Shown here: piece after piece, positions 43,049 through 51,899 of the stretch
How positions within the stretch are numbered: the stretch's first letter is position 1
Layout of the letters: every line of letters begins with the position of its first letter
NCBI RefSeq assembly: GCF_021245805.1
Contig: NZ_JAJJNF010000002.1
Coordinates: forward strand, 186,001 to 250,000
Source: Mangrovimonas futianensis
GTDB taxonomy: Bacteria; Bacteroidota; Bacteroidia; Flavobacteriales; Flavobacteriaceae
Direction: 5' to 3'
Length of the DNA stretch: 64,000 nucleotides
Program-made: the position numbers and the translations under genes
Notes under the pieces: model-generated
Told to the model about the DNA's origin: nothing
Seen by the model: only the letters and a program-made list of their open reading frames with translations
The model's database searches: none

Positions 43049-43690
43049 TTATTTTCTGCCAAAATCTGCAGGTATTTCACCCCAAGCTTTCGTTTCCCAT
43101 TTGACTATCACCGTATGATAAGTGTTGTTTTTCAACCAACTAACAGCTCGATCTACTAGTTCAAATAGGTCTTTGTTCTTTTCAGAACGTTCCAATTTTG
43201 TATTACAGGTTTTCTTTTTTACCCAACTTAATGCCGTTCTGGAATCCGTATAGATGATTTTATCACTATTTTTTTTCTTCAATAACGCCAAGCCATGTAC
43301 AATGGCCAAGAACTCACCTATATTATTGGTGCCTTCAGCAAATGGGCCTTGATGAAAAATACGTTTCTTGGTTTGTGTATCAACACCTTGATATTCCATC
43401 TTTCCTGGATTACCACTTGAAGCGGCGTCGACTGATATGGAATTTGTATTGGGCGAACCAATTTTCTTTAATTGGTCGTCTGTCAATGGACTAACAAAGG
43501 TCTTTTGTTTCCCAACATAATCTTTATAGTTCCCCTTTAAAGCCTTTTTAGCAGCCTCAAAGGAACCAAAGGACTTGTAGATGGCACCCGGAAAATCTTT
43601 AATTTGAGCCTTACAATCCTCCCAAGATTCAAAAACTCCAGTATGCTTCCCTTTCCAAACGGTATAGTATTTTTTCTTTTTCTTACTCAT
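43049..43690 (-). CDS. rnhA: Ribonuclease HI with viroplasmin-type N-terminal domain
   Basis: The 213-residue protein has an N-terminal hybrid-binding (caulimovirus viroplasmin) domain at about 5-50 (KYYTVWKGKHTGVFESWEDC). The RNase HI domain follows, with the D-E-D-D set: D in SISVDAASSGNPG, E in NNIGEFLAIVHGL, D in IIYTDSRTALSW, and D near the end in IPADFGRK. It removes RNA from RNA-DNA hybrids. The stop region overlaps nothing downstream, but its start overlaps the end of purN by 8 bases. Confidence 0.93.
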   Translation of the reverse strand: MSKKKKKYYTVWKGKHTGVFESWEDCKAQIKDFPGAIYKSFGSFEAAKKALKGNYKDYVGKQKTFVSPLTDDQLKKIGSPNTNSISVDAASSGNPGKMEYQGVDTQTKKRIFHQGPFAEGTNNIGEFLAIVHGLALLKKKNSDKIIYTDSRTALSWVKKKTCNTKLERSEKNKDLFELVDRAVSWLKNNTYHTVIVKWETKAWGEIPADFGRK

Positions 43691-44249
43691 TCAACAGCTT
43701 TGCAACAACTTTTGGAAAGTGCTCCATTTCCAACTCATGAATTTTAGCAGCCACATCTTCGGCCGTATCTGTAGACTCAACTTGACATGAGGCCTGAAAA
43801 ATAATAGCTCCCTCATCATAGTGCTCATTCACGTAATGAATGGTAATCCCGGTTTCTTTTTCTTTATTAGCCACCACAGCTTCATGTACATGCATACCAT
43901 ACATCCCTTTACCCCCAAATTTTGGCAGTAAAGCAGGGTGCACGTTAATCACTTTGTTTGGGAAGGCATGCAACAAGTTTTCAGGGAATTTCCATAAAAA
44001 TCCAGCCAAAACAACTAAATCTGGTTTAGCATTCTTCAAAAGCTCCAAAACATCATTGGTTTCCACCAGCGCTATACGATTAAAGGACAAAGCACTAACT
44101 TTCAATCTTTTACACCTATCAAGCACCTTGGCTTGTGGATTATTAGTTAAAACCAAAACCACAGAAGCATCTTCTCTCTCTTTGAAAAAAGTAATTAAAT
44201 TTTCGGCATTAGACCCACTACCAGAGGCAAAGATTACAATTCGTTTCAT
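43683..44249 (-). CDS. purN: Phosphoribosylglycinamide formyltransferase
   Basis: The 188-residue protein has the start IVIFASGSGSNAENLITFF, the core KVINVHPALLPKFGGKGMYG with the active-site histidine, and the later ETGITIHYVNEHYDEGAIIFQ. PurN formylates GAR with 10-formyltetrahydrofolate in purine synthesis. Length is normal. It is read into rnhA by an 8-base overlap. It and purF both lie in this window but 12 kb apart. Confidence 0.95.
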   Translation of the reverse strand: MKRIVIFASGSGSNAENLITFFKEREDASVVLVLTNNPQAKVLDRCKRLKVSALSFNRIALVETNDVLELLKNAKPDLVVLAGFLWKFPENLLHAFPNKVINVHPALLPKFGGKGMYGMHVHEAVVANKEKETGITIHYVNEHYDEGAIIFQASCQVESTDTAEDVAAKIHELEMEHFPKVVAKLLNE

Positions 44250-44392
44250 TTATTGTTATGACAGTTGTTACTCAGCAAAAAAAAGAATAAATAATTACAA
44301 ATAGAATGCAAAAACCGAAATACTTATTGGTTATTTTAGTAAATTTAGAATCACATTTTTAACCCAAAGGTATGTTTTAAAATAAAGTTTTT

Positions 44393-44400
44393 TATTTTTG
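44393..44400 (+). promoter_or_regulatory. -7 element of acpP
   Basis: TATTTTTG fits TAnnTTTG exactly, 31 bases before the acpP start. It probably drives acpP, fabF and rnc together. Confidence 0.5.
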
Positions 44401-44431
44401 CGTCCTAATTAAAACTTAAAATTAAAAGATT

Positions 44432-44665
44432 ATGTCAGACATTGCATCAAGAGTAAAAGCGATTATCGTAGACAAATTAGGTGTAGATGAAAACGAAGTA
44501 GTTCCTGAAGCAAGCTTCACTAACGATTTAGGAGCAGATTCATTAGACACTGTGGAATTAATCATGGAGTTCGAAAAAGAATTCGATATTCAAATTCCTG
44601 ATGATCAAGCTGAAAACATTGCAACAGTAGGTCAAGCTATCTCATACATAGAAGGCGCAAAATAA
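44432..44665 (+). CDS. acpP: Acyl carrier protein
   Basis: The 77-residue acidic protein has the phosphopantetheine serine S37 in GADSLDTVELIMEFE. That prosthetic group carries growing acyl chains in fatty acid synthesis. fabF begins 10 bases after its stop, the classical acpP-fabF pair. Confidence 0.98.
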   Translation: MSDIASRVKAIIVDKLGVDENEVVPEASFTNDLGADSLDTVELIMEFEKEFDIQIPDDQAENIATVGQAISYIEGAK

Positions 44666-44675
44666 GTTATTTTTT

Positions 44676-45926
44676 ATGGAAATAAGGCGAGTTGTAGTCA
44701 CCGGTTTAGGAGCACTTACCCCTATAGGAAATACCAAGGATGAATATTGGGAAGGCCTGAAAAATGGGAAAAGTGGAGCGGCTTCTATTACCTATTTTGA
44801 CACTGAAAAGTTCAAGACCAAATTCGCTTGTGAAGTAAAAAACTTTAACGTTACCGATTTTATTGACCGTAAAGAAGCTCGGAAAATGGACAAGTTTACG
44901 CAATATGCGATGGTCGCTTCTGATGAAGCCATTGCAGATGCGAATTTGGACTTGGACAAAATCAATAAATTGAGGGTTGGTGTTATTTGGGGAGCAGGAA
45001 TAGGAGGATTGGAAACATTTCAAGATGAAGTTTTAAACTTTGCAGCGGGAGATGGTACTCCGAGATTCAATCCATTCTTTATACCTAAAATGATTGCAGA
45101 TATTGCACCTGGTAATATTTCCATTAAAAATGGATTTATGGGACCTAATTATACGACGGTTTCAGCCTGTGCTTCTTCTGCAAATGCCATGATTGATGCA
45201 TTAAACTACATTCGATTGGGCCACTGTGATGTGGTTGTTACCGGAGGTAGTGAAGCTGCTGTTACCATTGCTGGTATGGGCGGATTCAACGCAATGCATG
45301 CATTATCTACAAGAAATGAAAGCCCAGAAACGGCTTCACGTCCTTTTGATGCAACCAGAGATGGATTTGTCTTAGGTGAAGGAGCTGGAGCAATCATTCT
45401 TGAAGAATATGAACATGCCAAGGCGAGAGGAGCAAAAATATATGCCGAGGTTGTAGGAGGAGGATTATCCTCAGACGCTTATCATATGACAGCACCTCAC
45501 CCAGACGGTATTGGAGTTGTTGCGGTAATGAAAAATTGTTTGGAAAATGCAGGTCTAAAACCTGAGGATGTTGATCATATCAACACCCACGGAACTTCTA
45601 CCCCTCTAGGGGATGTGGCTGAATTGAAAGCCATTAAGGAAGTTTTTGGAGACCATGCCAAAAACATTAATATCAATTCTACAAAATCCATGACAGGACA
45701 CCTGTTAGGTGCTGCAGGAGCCATTGAAGCCATCGCCTCTATTATGGCTATGGAACACAATTTGGTTCCTCCAACCATCAACCATCAAGTTGTAGATGAA
45801 AATATTGATCCTGAACTTAATTTAACATTAAATAAAGCACAAGAGAGAAACGTTAAAGTAGCCATGAGCAATACCTTTGGCTTTGGTGGTCATAACGCCT
45901 GCGTATTGTTCAAGAAACTTGATTAA
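44676..45926 (+). CDS. fabF: Beta-ketoacyl-ACP synthase II
   Basis: The 416-residue condensing enzyme has the nucleophile C165 in TVSACASSANAM, the two histidines in HINTHGTSTPLGD and STKSMTGHLLGAAGA, and GFGGHNAC near the C-terminus. It extends acyl-ACP by two carbons with malonyl-ACP and is important for membrane adaptation. The start lies 10 bases after acpP, and rnc follows 8 bases after its stop. Confidence 0.98.
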   Translation: MEIRRVVVTGLGALTPIGNTKDEYWEGLKNGKSGAASITYFDTEKFKTKFACEVKNFNVTDFIDRKEARKMDKFTQYAMVASDEAIADANLDLDKINKLRVGVIWGAGIGGLETFQDEVLNFAAGDGTPRFNPFFIPKMIADIAPGNISIKNGFMGPNYTTVSACASSANAMIDALNYIRLGHCDVVVTGGSEAAVTIAGMGGFNAMHALSTRNESPETASRPFDATRDGFVLGEGAGAIILEEYEHAKARGAKIYAEVVGGGLSSDAYHMTAPHPDGIGVVAVMKNCLENAGLKPEDVDHINTHGTSTPLGDVAELKAIKEVFGDHAKNININSTKSMTGHLLGAAGAIEAIASIMAMEHNLVPPTINHQVVDENIDPELNLTLNKAQERNVKVAMSNTFGFGGHNACVLFKKLD

Positions 45927-45934
45927 AATAGCGA

Positions 45935-46675
45935 GTGAAAAACATTCGAAACATATTAAATTCCCGTTCCAACAGTGGCGGGAATTTTTTTATTTCTATT
46001 CGTAATATTTTAGGATTCAAACCAAAAAACTTAAAATATTTTAAGACGGCCTTCACGCATCGATCCATGAATATCAAGGACGATAAGGGAAATCCTATTA
46101 ACTATGAACGTTTGGAATTTTTGGGTGATGCCATGTTGAGCGCTGTGATCGCCTCCCACTTATATTTAGAAGTTCCTGGAGGAGACGAAGGCTATTTGAC
46201 TAAAATGCGCTCTAAGGTTGTAAGTCGTGAACACCTTAACGAATTGGGCAAAGAGCTTAATTTAATTTCCTTGGTAGAGAGTAAAATTCCAAAAGGACAG
46301 TTTGGCGACAATATTTATGGCAATTTATTTGAAGCACTTATCGGTGCCATTTTCCTAGATAGGGGTTATAAATACTGCGAAAAATTCATCTATAAAAAAG
46401 TCATCATCCCTTATGTTGACATTGAAAAACTTGAAGGTAAGGTCATTAGTTACAAGAGCCTTTTAATTGAGTGGTGTCAAAAGGAAAAGAAAACATTCAA
46501 TTATGATGTTTATGAAGATACTGGCAATGATGAGATGAAGCATTTTTCAGTGAAACTCTCCATTAACAACAAGGTCGTCTCTAAAGCTAGGGCTACTTCA
46601 AAAAAGAAAGCAGAAGAGAAAGCATCCAAACGTGCCTTTTTTGTCTTTCAGAAACAAATATCCAAATCTTTCTAA
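45935..46675 (+). CDS. rnc: Ribonuclease III
   Basis: The 246-residue protein has the catalytic signature ERLEFLGDAM at 58-67. The second catalytic segment is GNLFEALIGAIFLDRG, with its Glu. A C-terminal dsRNA-binding domain spans about 170-245 (ISYKSLLIEWCQKEK, KKKAEEKASKRAF). RNase III cuts structured RNA such as the rRNA precursor. Start is a GTG at 45935, close behind fabF; no ATG is available upstream of the conserved region. Tandem acpP-fabF-rnc is a common order. Confidence 0.95.
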   Translation: MKNIRNILNSRSNSGGNFFISIRNILGFKPKNLKYFKTAFTHRSMNIKDDKGNPINYERLEFLGDAMLSAVIASHLYLEVPGGDEGYLTKMRSKVVSREHLNELGKELNLISLVESKIPKGQFGDNIYGNLFEALIGAIFLDRGYKYCEKFIYKKVIIPYVDIEKLEGKVISYKSLLIEWCQKEKKTFNYDVYEDTGNDEMKHFSVKLSINNKVVSKARATSKKKAEEKASKRAFFVFQKQISKSF

Positions 46676-46780
46676 ACAACTGACCCTACAACGTTTTCGT
46701 AGAAAATACTTGGGAAGATTAAAGTTCCGTTTACAAAAATAACGGTTAGAAGTGCTATATTTACACCGAATTTTGGTTGT

Positions 46781-47269
46781 ATGGCAATACGTAAGCTAAA
46801 CCTTGATGATTTTTTCGATGAGATAGAGTATACCTTAATTGGCATTCATACCTCTATTGAAGATTACCGCTTGGTTTACCTGCTAAACAAGGCATTAAAC
46901 CTTCGTTTAGTAAGAAAACGAGAGGATGTAGATTTTAAAAACAATGCAAGATTTTCATTGTTTGAATGGGAGAATCCTTCTCAAATGACCACCTGGAATG
47001 TGGTATCAAACATTTGTAAAGTAGAACTCTCTGATACTAAAAATGATGGTTCAACATTATTTGGTGATGACAAAAAAATAACCAAAACATTTTATTTGAT
47101 GCCAGAATTTAAAAATGTAAACTATTTCCTTAAAATTTGCGACGATTTCCACCAATTTCAAGTTGATAAACGCATCGTAAACCGAATTCAGGAAATATCC
47201 CAAATTTCAACGGCGTATAAAATTGAACCCAACCTAATCAAATCAAAAGACAACTTAATTTTTAATTAA
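46781..47269 (+). CDS. IPExxxVDY family protein
   Basis: The 162-residue protein carries the family motif in the form MPEFKNVNYFLKI at about 108-120, replacing the usual IPExxxVDY. It is small, charged and lacks a signal peptide. The family is nearly confined to Bacteroidota, lies between rnc and pyk, and has no known function. The gene's stop overlaps the pyk start in TAATG (shared A at 47269), so the two are translationally coupled. Confidence 0.82.
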   Translation: MAIRKLNLDDFFDEIEYTLIGIHTSIEDYRLVYLLNKALNLRLVRKREDVDFKNNARFSLFEWENPSQMTTWNVVSNICKVELSDTKNDGSTLFGDDKKITKTFYLMPEFKNVNYFLKICDDFHQFQVDKRIVNRIQEISQISTAYKIEPNLIKSKDNLIFN

Positions 47270-48702
47270 TGTTACAACAGAAAAAAACCAAAATAGTTGC
47301 GACTTTAGGTCCTGCTACAAGTAGTAAAGAAGTTCTTAAAGGCATGTTAGATGAAGGCGTTAACGTTTTTAGAATTAACTTTTCCCATGCCGATTATAAA
47401 GATGTTGAAGAGCGCATTAAAATGATTCGTGAACTCAATGAAGAATACGAATATAATGCCGCTATTTTAGGTGACCTGCAAGGTCCTAAATTGAGAGTTG
47501 GTGTGATGAAAGGTGATGTCTTTGTCAAAGAAGGAGATGAAATCATCTTTGCTACCGGTGAGCGCTTTGAAGGCACCAAAGAACGAGTTTACATGACGTA
47601 TAAAAATTTCCCTCAGGACGCCAAACCCGGTGAAAAAATCCTGTTGGATGATGGGAAATTGATTTTTGAGGTGGTTTCTACAGATGGGGAATCAGAAGTT
47701 AAAGCCCGTGTTATTCAAGGAGGACCTTTAAAGTCTAAAAAAGGTGTTAACCTTCCAAATACTAAAATATCGCAACCTGCCTTAACTGAAAAAGATATAG
47801 AAGATGCCATTTTTGCTATCAAACAAAAGGTAGATTGGATTGCACTTTCATTTGTAAGACATGCAGAAGACTTAATTCAGCTTCAGGACTTAATTAAAGA
47901 ACACAGTAGTGAAAAAATTCCTATTGTCGCAAAAATTGAAAAGCCAGAAGCTGTTGAAAATATTGATAAAATTGTAGCCTATTGTGATGGTCTTATGGTA
48001 GCAAGAGGGGACTTAGGAGTTGAAATTCCAGCCCAAGAAGTGCCTTTGGTTCAGAAAAAATTGGTGTTAAGAGCTAAACAAGCTAGAATTCCTGTAATCA
48101 TTGCGACCCAAATGATGGAAACCATGATTTCAAGCTTGACACCTACAAGAGCTGAAGTAAATGATGTTGCCAACTCGGTTATGGATGGGGCTGACGCCGT
48201 AATGCTCTCAGGAGAAACTTCGGTTGGACAATATCCTGTTCAGGTTATCAAAACCATGTCTAACATCATAAAAAGTGTTGAAGACTCAGCTTTGATTCAG
48301 GTACCGCAATCACCACCACACATCAAAACCAAACGATATATTACTAAATCTGTTTGTTACCATGCAGCTTTGATGGCCAACGAAATTAACGCAAAAGCTA
48401 TTACCACTTTGACCAATAGTGGTTATACCGCGTTTCAAATTTCTGCTTGGAGACCAAAATCTCATATTTTGGTATACACTTCAAACAAACATATTTTGAC
48501 ACAATTAAGTCTTTTATGGGGTGTTAATGCCTTTTATTATGACAAAATGGTTTCAACAGATAAGACAATTCAAGATGTCAACTTAATAGCCAAGAAAAAA
48601 GGATATGTGAAAAAAGGTGACATGGTAATTAGTTTAGCTTCTATGCCTATTCAAGAGAAAGGAATGACTAATACATTACGTATTAGAGAAATTTCAAAAT
48701 AA
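47269..48702 (+). CDS. pyk: Pyruvate kinase
   Basis: The 477-residue protein has the start KTKIVATLGPATSS, the active-site lysine region IPIVAKIEKPEAVENID, MVARGDLGVEIPAQEVP, and MLSGETSVGQYPVQVI. It converts phosphoenolpyruvate and ADP to pyruvate and ATP at the end of glycolysis. A normal C-terminal allosteric domain is present. Its start overlaps the IPExxxVDY stop. It converges on dinB, whose 3' end contains its probable terminator. Confidence 0.97.
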   Translation: MLQQKKTKIVATLGPATSSKEVLKGMLDEGVNVFRINFSHADYKDVEERIKMIRELNEEYEYNAAILGDLQGPKLRVGVMKGDVFVKEGDEIIFATGERFEGTKERVYMTYKNFPQDAKPGEKILLDDGKLIFEVVSTDGESEVKARVIQGGPLKSKKGVNLPNTKISQPALTEKDIEDAIFAIKQKVDWIALSFVRHAEDLIQLQDLIKEHSSEKIPIVAKIEKPEAVENIDKIVAYCDGLMVARGDLGVEIPAQEVPLVQKKLVLRAKQARIPVIIATQMMETMISSLTPTRAEVNDVANSVMDGADAVMLSGETSVGQYPVQVIKTMSNIIKSVEDSALIQVPQSPPHIKTKRYITKSVCYHAALMANEINAKAITTLTNSGYTAFQISAWRPKSHILVYTSNKHILTQLSLLWGVNAFYYDKMVSTDKTIQDVNLIAKKKGYVKKGDMVISLASMPIQEKGMTNTLRIREISK

Positions 48703-48705
48703 AAT

Positions 48706-49806
48706 CTAAAACTCAAAACGCAATTGAACGCTAACAGAATTTGGTTCTGTTGGCGTTTTTTGTTTTTCAGTATTTAAATTGGACAGCGAAATCCCCAATA
48801 ACCTCACCGAATTTTGCAATCTATCTTGGTATAGAAGCTCTTTGGCTGTTTCAAGAATCAAACTCTTATCCTGAACAAAATAAGGCAAAGTTTTACTGCG
48901 TGTTTGAAGCGAAAAATCACTGTATTTAATCTTCAATGTAATCGTTTTTCCAGACACGTTACTTTTTTGAAGTCTCCTGGACACCTCATCGGCAATATGA
49001 TCCAGCTTCTTTAGCATAAAAACCTCAGAGGAAAGGTTCTCACTAAAAGTCCGTTCGGCTGCCAAGGATTTCCTTATTCTATTTGGCTTCACTTCACTTG
49101 TATGAATACCCCTAACCACGTAAAAATAATACTTGCCCGACTTGCCGAAATGTTCTTTTAAGTACTCCAGTGACTTATTTTTTAAATCTTTGCCCGTAAA
49201 GATGCCTAACTGATACATTTTTTCGGCTGTAACCTTGCCCACTCCATAAAACTTTTTGATATCCAAAGCCTCAAGGAAATCCAAGACCTCTTCAGGATTG
49301 ACGGTTTTTTGACCGTTTGGTTTATTAAAATCACTGGCTACTTTTGCAATAAATTTATTGATGGAAATACCTGCGGAAGCCGTTAAACCAACTTCTTCCA
49401 AAATGCGATCTCTAATCTCCTTAGCAACCATGGTAGCACTAGGATGTCCTTTTTTATTCTCAGTTACATCCAAGTACGCTTCATCCAAAGACAAGGGCTC
49501 TACTTTATCGGTATAGTCCAAAAAAATTTTTCGAATCTGTTTAGAAATCTCGTGATACCTTTCAAACCTGGGTTTCACAAAAATCAAATCAGGACATAAC
49601 CGTTTAGCCTGAATCCCACTCATGGCACTTCTCACACCAAATTTCCTAGCTTCATAACTTGCCGCACTTACAACTCCTCGTTTACTACTTCCGCCTACAG
49701 CAATCGGTTTACCTTTCAATTCTGGTTGATCCATTTGTTCAACGGAAGCATAAAAAGCATCCATATCCACATGAATTATTTTCCGAATAGGTATATCTTG
49801 GTCCAT
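48706..49806 (-). CDS. dinB: DNA polymerase IV
   Basis: The 366-residue Y-family polymerase has HVDMDAFYASVEQ at 14-26, SLDEAYLDVTE at about 102-112, and the helix-hairpin-helix segment KFYGVGKVTAEKMYQLG. It copies past DNA damage with low fidelity. The C-terminus QLRFEF resembles a beta-clamp binding motif. The 3' end is only 3 bases from the pyk stop on the other strand. Confidence 0.96.
   Translation of the reverse strand: MDQDIPIRKIIHVDMDAFYASVEQMDQPELKGKPIAVGGSSKRGVVSAASYEARKFGVRSAMSGIQAKRLCPDLIFVKPRFERYHEISKQIRKIFLDYTDKVEPLSLDEAYLDVTENKKGHPSATMVAKEIRDRILEEVGLTASAGISINKFIAKVASDFNKPNGQKTVNPEEVLDFLEALDIKKFYGVGKVTAEKMYQLGIFTGKDLKNKSLEYLKEHFGKSGKYYFYVVRGIHTSEVKPNRIRKSLAAERTFSENLSSEVFMLKKLDHIADEVSRRLQKSNVSGKTITLKIKYSDFSLQTRSKTLPYFVQDKSLILETAKELLYQDRLQNSVRLLGISLSNLNTEKQKTPTEPNSVSVQLRFEF
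48727..48761 (+). terminator. Pyk terminator inside the dinB coding region
   Basis: AACGCTAACAGAA (48727-48739) pairs with TTCTGTTGGCGTT (48745-48757), 13 bp with one G-U, followed by Ts. It lies 25 bases past the pyk stop and within the last codons of dinB on the other strand, so one stretch serves both as coding sequence and as terminator. Confidence 0.65.
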
Positions 49807-49850
49807 AACACAAATTTATGCTATTTTTAAATGACGATATCACATCCAAT

Positions 49851-50324
49851 ATGGTTGAAATAGAACGCAAATTTTTAGTCTCTTCTGAAGTTTTCAAACA
49901 AGAAGCTCAAAAGAAAACCTATTTGGTACAAGGCTTTCTTAATTCCACTCCCGAAAGAACCGTAAGAGTGCGCATTTCAGGAGACCAAGCCTTTTTAACG
50001 GTTAAGGGAAAGTCTACGGAAGATGGCCTCTCTCGATTTGAATGGGAAAAAAACATAAAGGTTGATGAGGCACAAGATCTTTTGAAGTTATGTGAACCCG
50101 GAATAATTGAAAAGACCAGGTTTGAAATTCCCATTGGAAATCACACCTATGAAGTAGATGAATTTTATGGAGACAATAAAGGTCTCATCATTGCAGAAAT
50201 AGAATTAGAGTCAACCACAGAATCTTTTGAGAAACCTAATTGGTTAGGAAAAGAAGTTACTGGAGAAACAAACTATTACAATTCCCAATTGAGCAAAAAT
50301 CCTTATAACACATGGAAACACTAA
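49851..50324 (+). CDS. CYTH domain protein (class IV adenylate cyclase/triphosphatase type)
   Basis: The ATG at 49851 gives MVEIERKFLV, the CYTH signature ExExK (E3, E5, K7), and 157 residues; the ATG at 49818 would add 11 residues and is less likely. Arginines in TVRVRISGD and EKTRFEI line the triphosphate tunnel. Relatives hydrolyse inorganic triphosphate or make cAMP; without assay the activity is open. It is divergent from dinB and overlaps the YCII gene by 13 bases. Confidence 0.85.
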   Translation: MVEIERKFLVSSEVFKQEAQKKTYLVQGFLNSTPERTVRVRISGDQAFLTVKGKSTEDGLSRFEWEKNIKVDEAQDLLKLCEPGIIEKTRFEIPIGNHTYEVDEFYGDNKGLIIAEIELESTTESFEKPNWLGKEVTGETNYYNSQLSKNPYNTWKH

Positions 50325-50854
50325 AAAACATCTTAATCCCTACGCTTTTGATTTTGATATCCTTCAATTGCAAAGAGCCTAAAAATGAAACCTTAGAAAT
50401 TGAAGAAGCTATCGAAGCTCCCATTGATTCGGTCGTTACTGATGTTACTGAGGTAAAGAAACCAAAGTCTCCTCTTAAAATAAAACAGGAACTCACAGAC
50501 AAAGGCTTCCAGATCTTTGACTATGTAGATTCAAAAACCCAGGACACCATTTTAATGCAACAGTATTTTATTGCTTTCCTTAAAAGAGGTCCGATTAGGT
50601 CGCAAAATGAGGAAGAGGCTAAAAAGTTACAGGAAGAACATCTAGCCCACTTAACACGAATGTATGAAAAAGGTTATGCAGACATCTCCGGCCCATTTGG
50701 CGATGATGGAGATATAAGAGGAATTACTATTTACAATGTTCCAACTTTGAAAATGGCAGATAGTTTGGCGAATCTAGATCCTATGGTTAAATCGGGAAGG
50801 TTAGTGATAGAAGTACATCCATGGTGGGCTGCCAAGGGATTTCCTTTAAGGTAA
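50312..50854 (+). CDS. Exported YCII-domain protein, probable lipoprotein
   Basis: The 180-residue protein has a hydrophobic start (METLKNILIPTLLILISFNC) with Cys20, but N at -1 makes the lipobox unusual. A YCII-related domain spans about 80-178: YFIAFLKRGPIRSQNEEEAK, AHLTRMYEKGYADISGPFGD, and VIEVHPWWAAKGFPLR. YCII proteins have a histidine/aspartate active-site pair and unknown substrates. A membrane-bound or exported YCII is less common than the cytoplasmic form. It begins inside the end of the CYTH gene. Confidence 0.7.
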   Translation: METLKNILIPTLLILISFNCKEPKNETLEIEEAIEAPIDSVVTDVTEVKKPKSPLKIKQELTDKGFQIFDYVDSKTQDTILMQQYFIAFLKRGPIRSQNEEEAKKLQEEHLAHLTRMYEKGYADISGPFGDDGDIRGITIYNVPTLKMADSLANLDPMVKSGRLVIEVHPWWAAKGFPLR

Positions 50855-50860
50855 TCTATC

Positions 50861-51769
50861 CTACATATTTAAAATCCAATACCAAATACCAAGCGTAACA
50901 AAGGAAGCAGGAATCCCTATACTAACCATCATGTTGCTGAGTTTCGGCTTGAGTCCGTAGGCTGTTGAGACAATTGCGGCGGTTATCATGGGTGCCATTC
51001 CAGCTTCCAATACACAAACATTAATATTGACTCCCGATTGATTGAAAACACCTTTGTATAAAATAAAAATAATTAAGGGCCACAATATCAGTTGGTAACT
51101 TAACCCCATTATAAGAAACCCCCAGTGCTTGCTTCTTCGTTCTAAATTCAATTGATACCCCACTGAAACCAAAGCCAAAGGGGAAATGGTCATAGACAAT
51201 TTTTCAAAAACAGAGTCGACTACCTCAGGAACCTCTAACTGCAATAAGATCAATAGCACTCCAAAAGAAAATGCCATAAAGGGAGGAAATCTTAGAATAC
51301 GTCTTGTTATTTGCTTTAAGCTCGTACTTCCTCGAGAATACATGGCTGCCACAGTAACTCCCGCCGTAGACAACATAATAAAAGTTCCTGGCAAATCAAC
51401 CAGTACCAAAGTTTCCAAGCCCTCTTTACCATATAAAGCTTCAATAACCGGAATCCCTACAAAAGACGTATTTGCCAATCCAGACATTAAGATCATACAT
51501 CCTGTTAAACTTTTGGACCAACCTAACCATTTTCCTAAAGATGAAAACAAAAGAAAAGAAATTATAAACCCTAACCAAGCCACTCCAACTGGGAAAAGCA
51601 ACTTTGGAGACAACTCAATTTTTGGCAAATAATGTAAGGCCATCGCTGGGATGGAAATATAGATGACAAACTTATTTAGAACCACCACTGTCTCCTTGGG
51701 AAATATTTGGGTCTTTTTAAAAATAAACCCTAAAAAAAGACATAAAAAGAGGAGGATTATACTAGACAC
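50861..51769 (-). CDS. AEC family transporter
   Basis: The 302-residue protein has about ten hydrophobic helices in the AEC (auxin efflux carrier) pattern: FVIYISIPAMALHYLPKI, SGLANTSFVGIPVIEALYG and FGVLLILLQLEVPEVVD. Members export small carboxylates such as malate or auxin-like acids. Start is a GTG at 51769; no in-frame ATG is near. It converges on the YCII gene with 6 bases between stops. Confidence 0.88.
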   Translation of the reverse strand: MSSIILLFLCLFLGFIFKKTQIFPKETVVVLNKFVIYISIPAMALHYLPKIELSPKLLFPVGVAWLGFIISFLLFSSLGKWLGWSKSLTGCMILMSGLANTSFVGIPVIEALYGKEGLETLVLVDLPGTFIMLSTAGVTVAAMYSRGSTSLKQITRRILRFPPFMAFSFGVLLILLQLEVPEVVDSVFEKLSMTISPLALVSVGYQLNLERRSKHWGFLIMGLSYQLILWPLIIFILYKGVFNQSGVNINVCVLEAGMAPMITAAIVSTAYGLKPKLSNMMVSIGIPASFVTLGIWYWILNM

Positions 51770-51899
51770 AAACGCAAAAATTTATATGACAAAGATAATT
51801 GTAAAGCCAATTTCTTGATGCTTTAAAAAATTAAAAATAATGCCTTTATATTCTAGAATCTGAACTAAAAAGACCTCTTTTTTAGTATTCCCAAATTAC

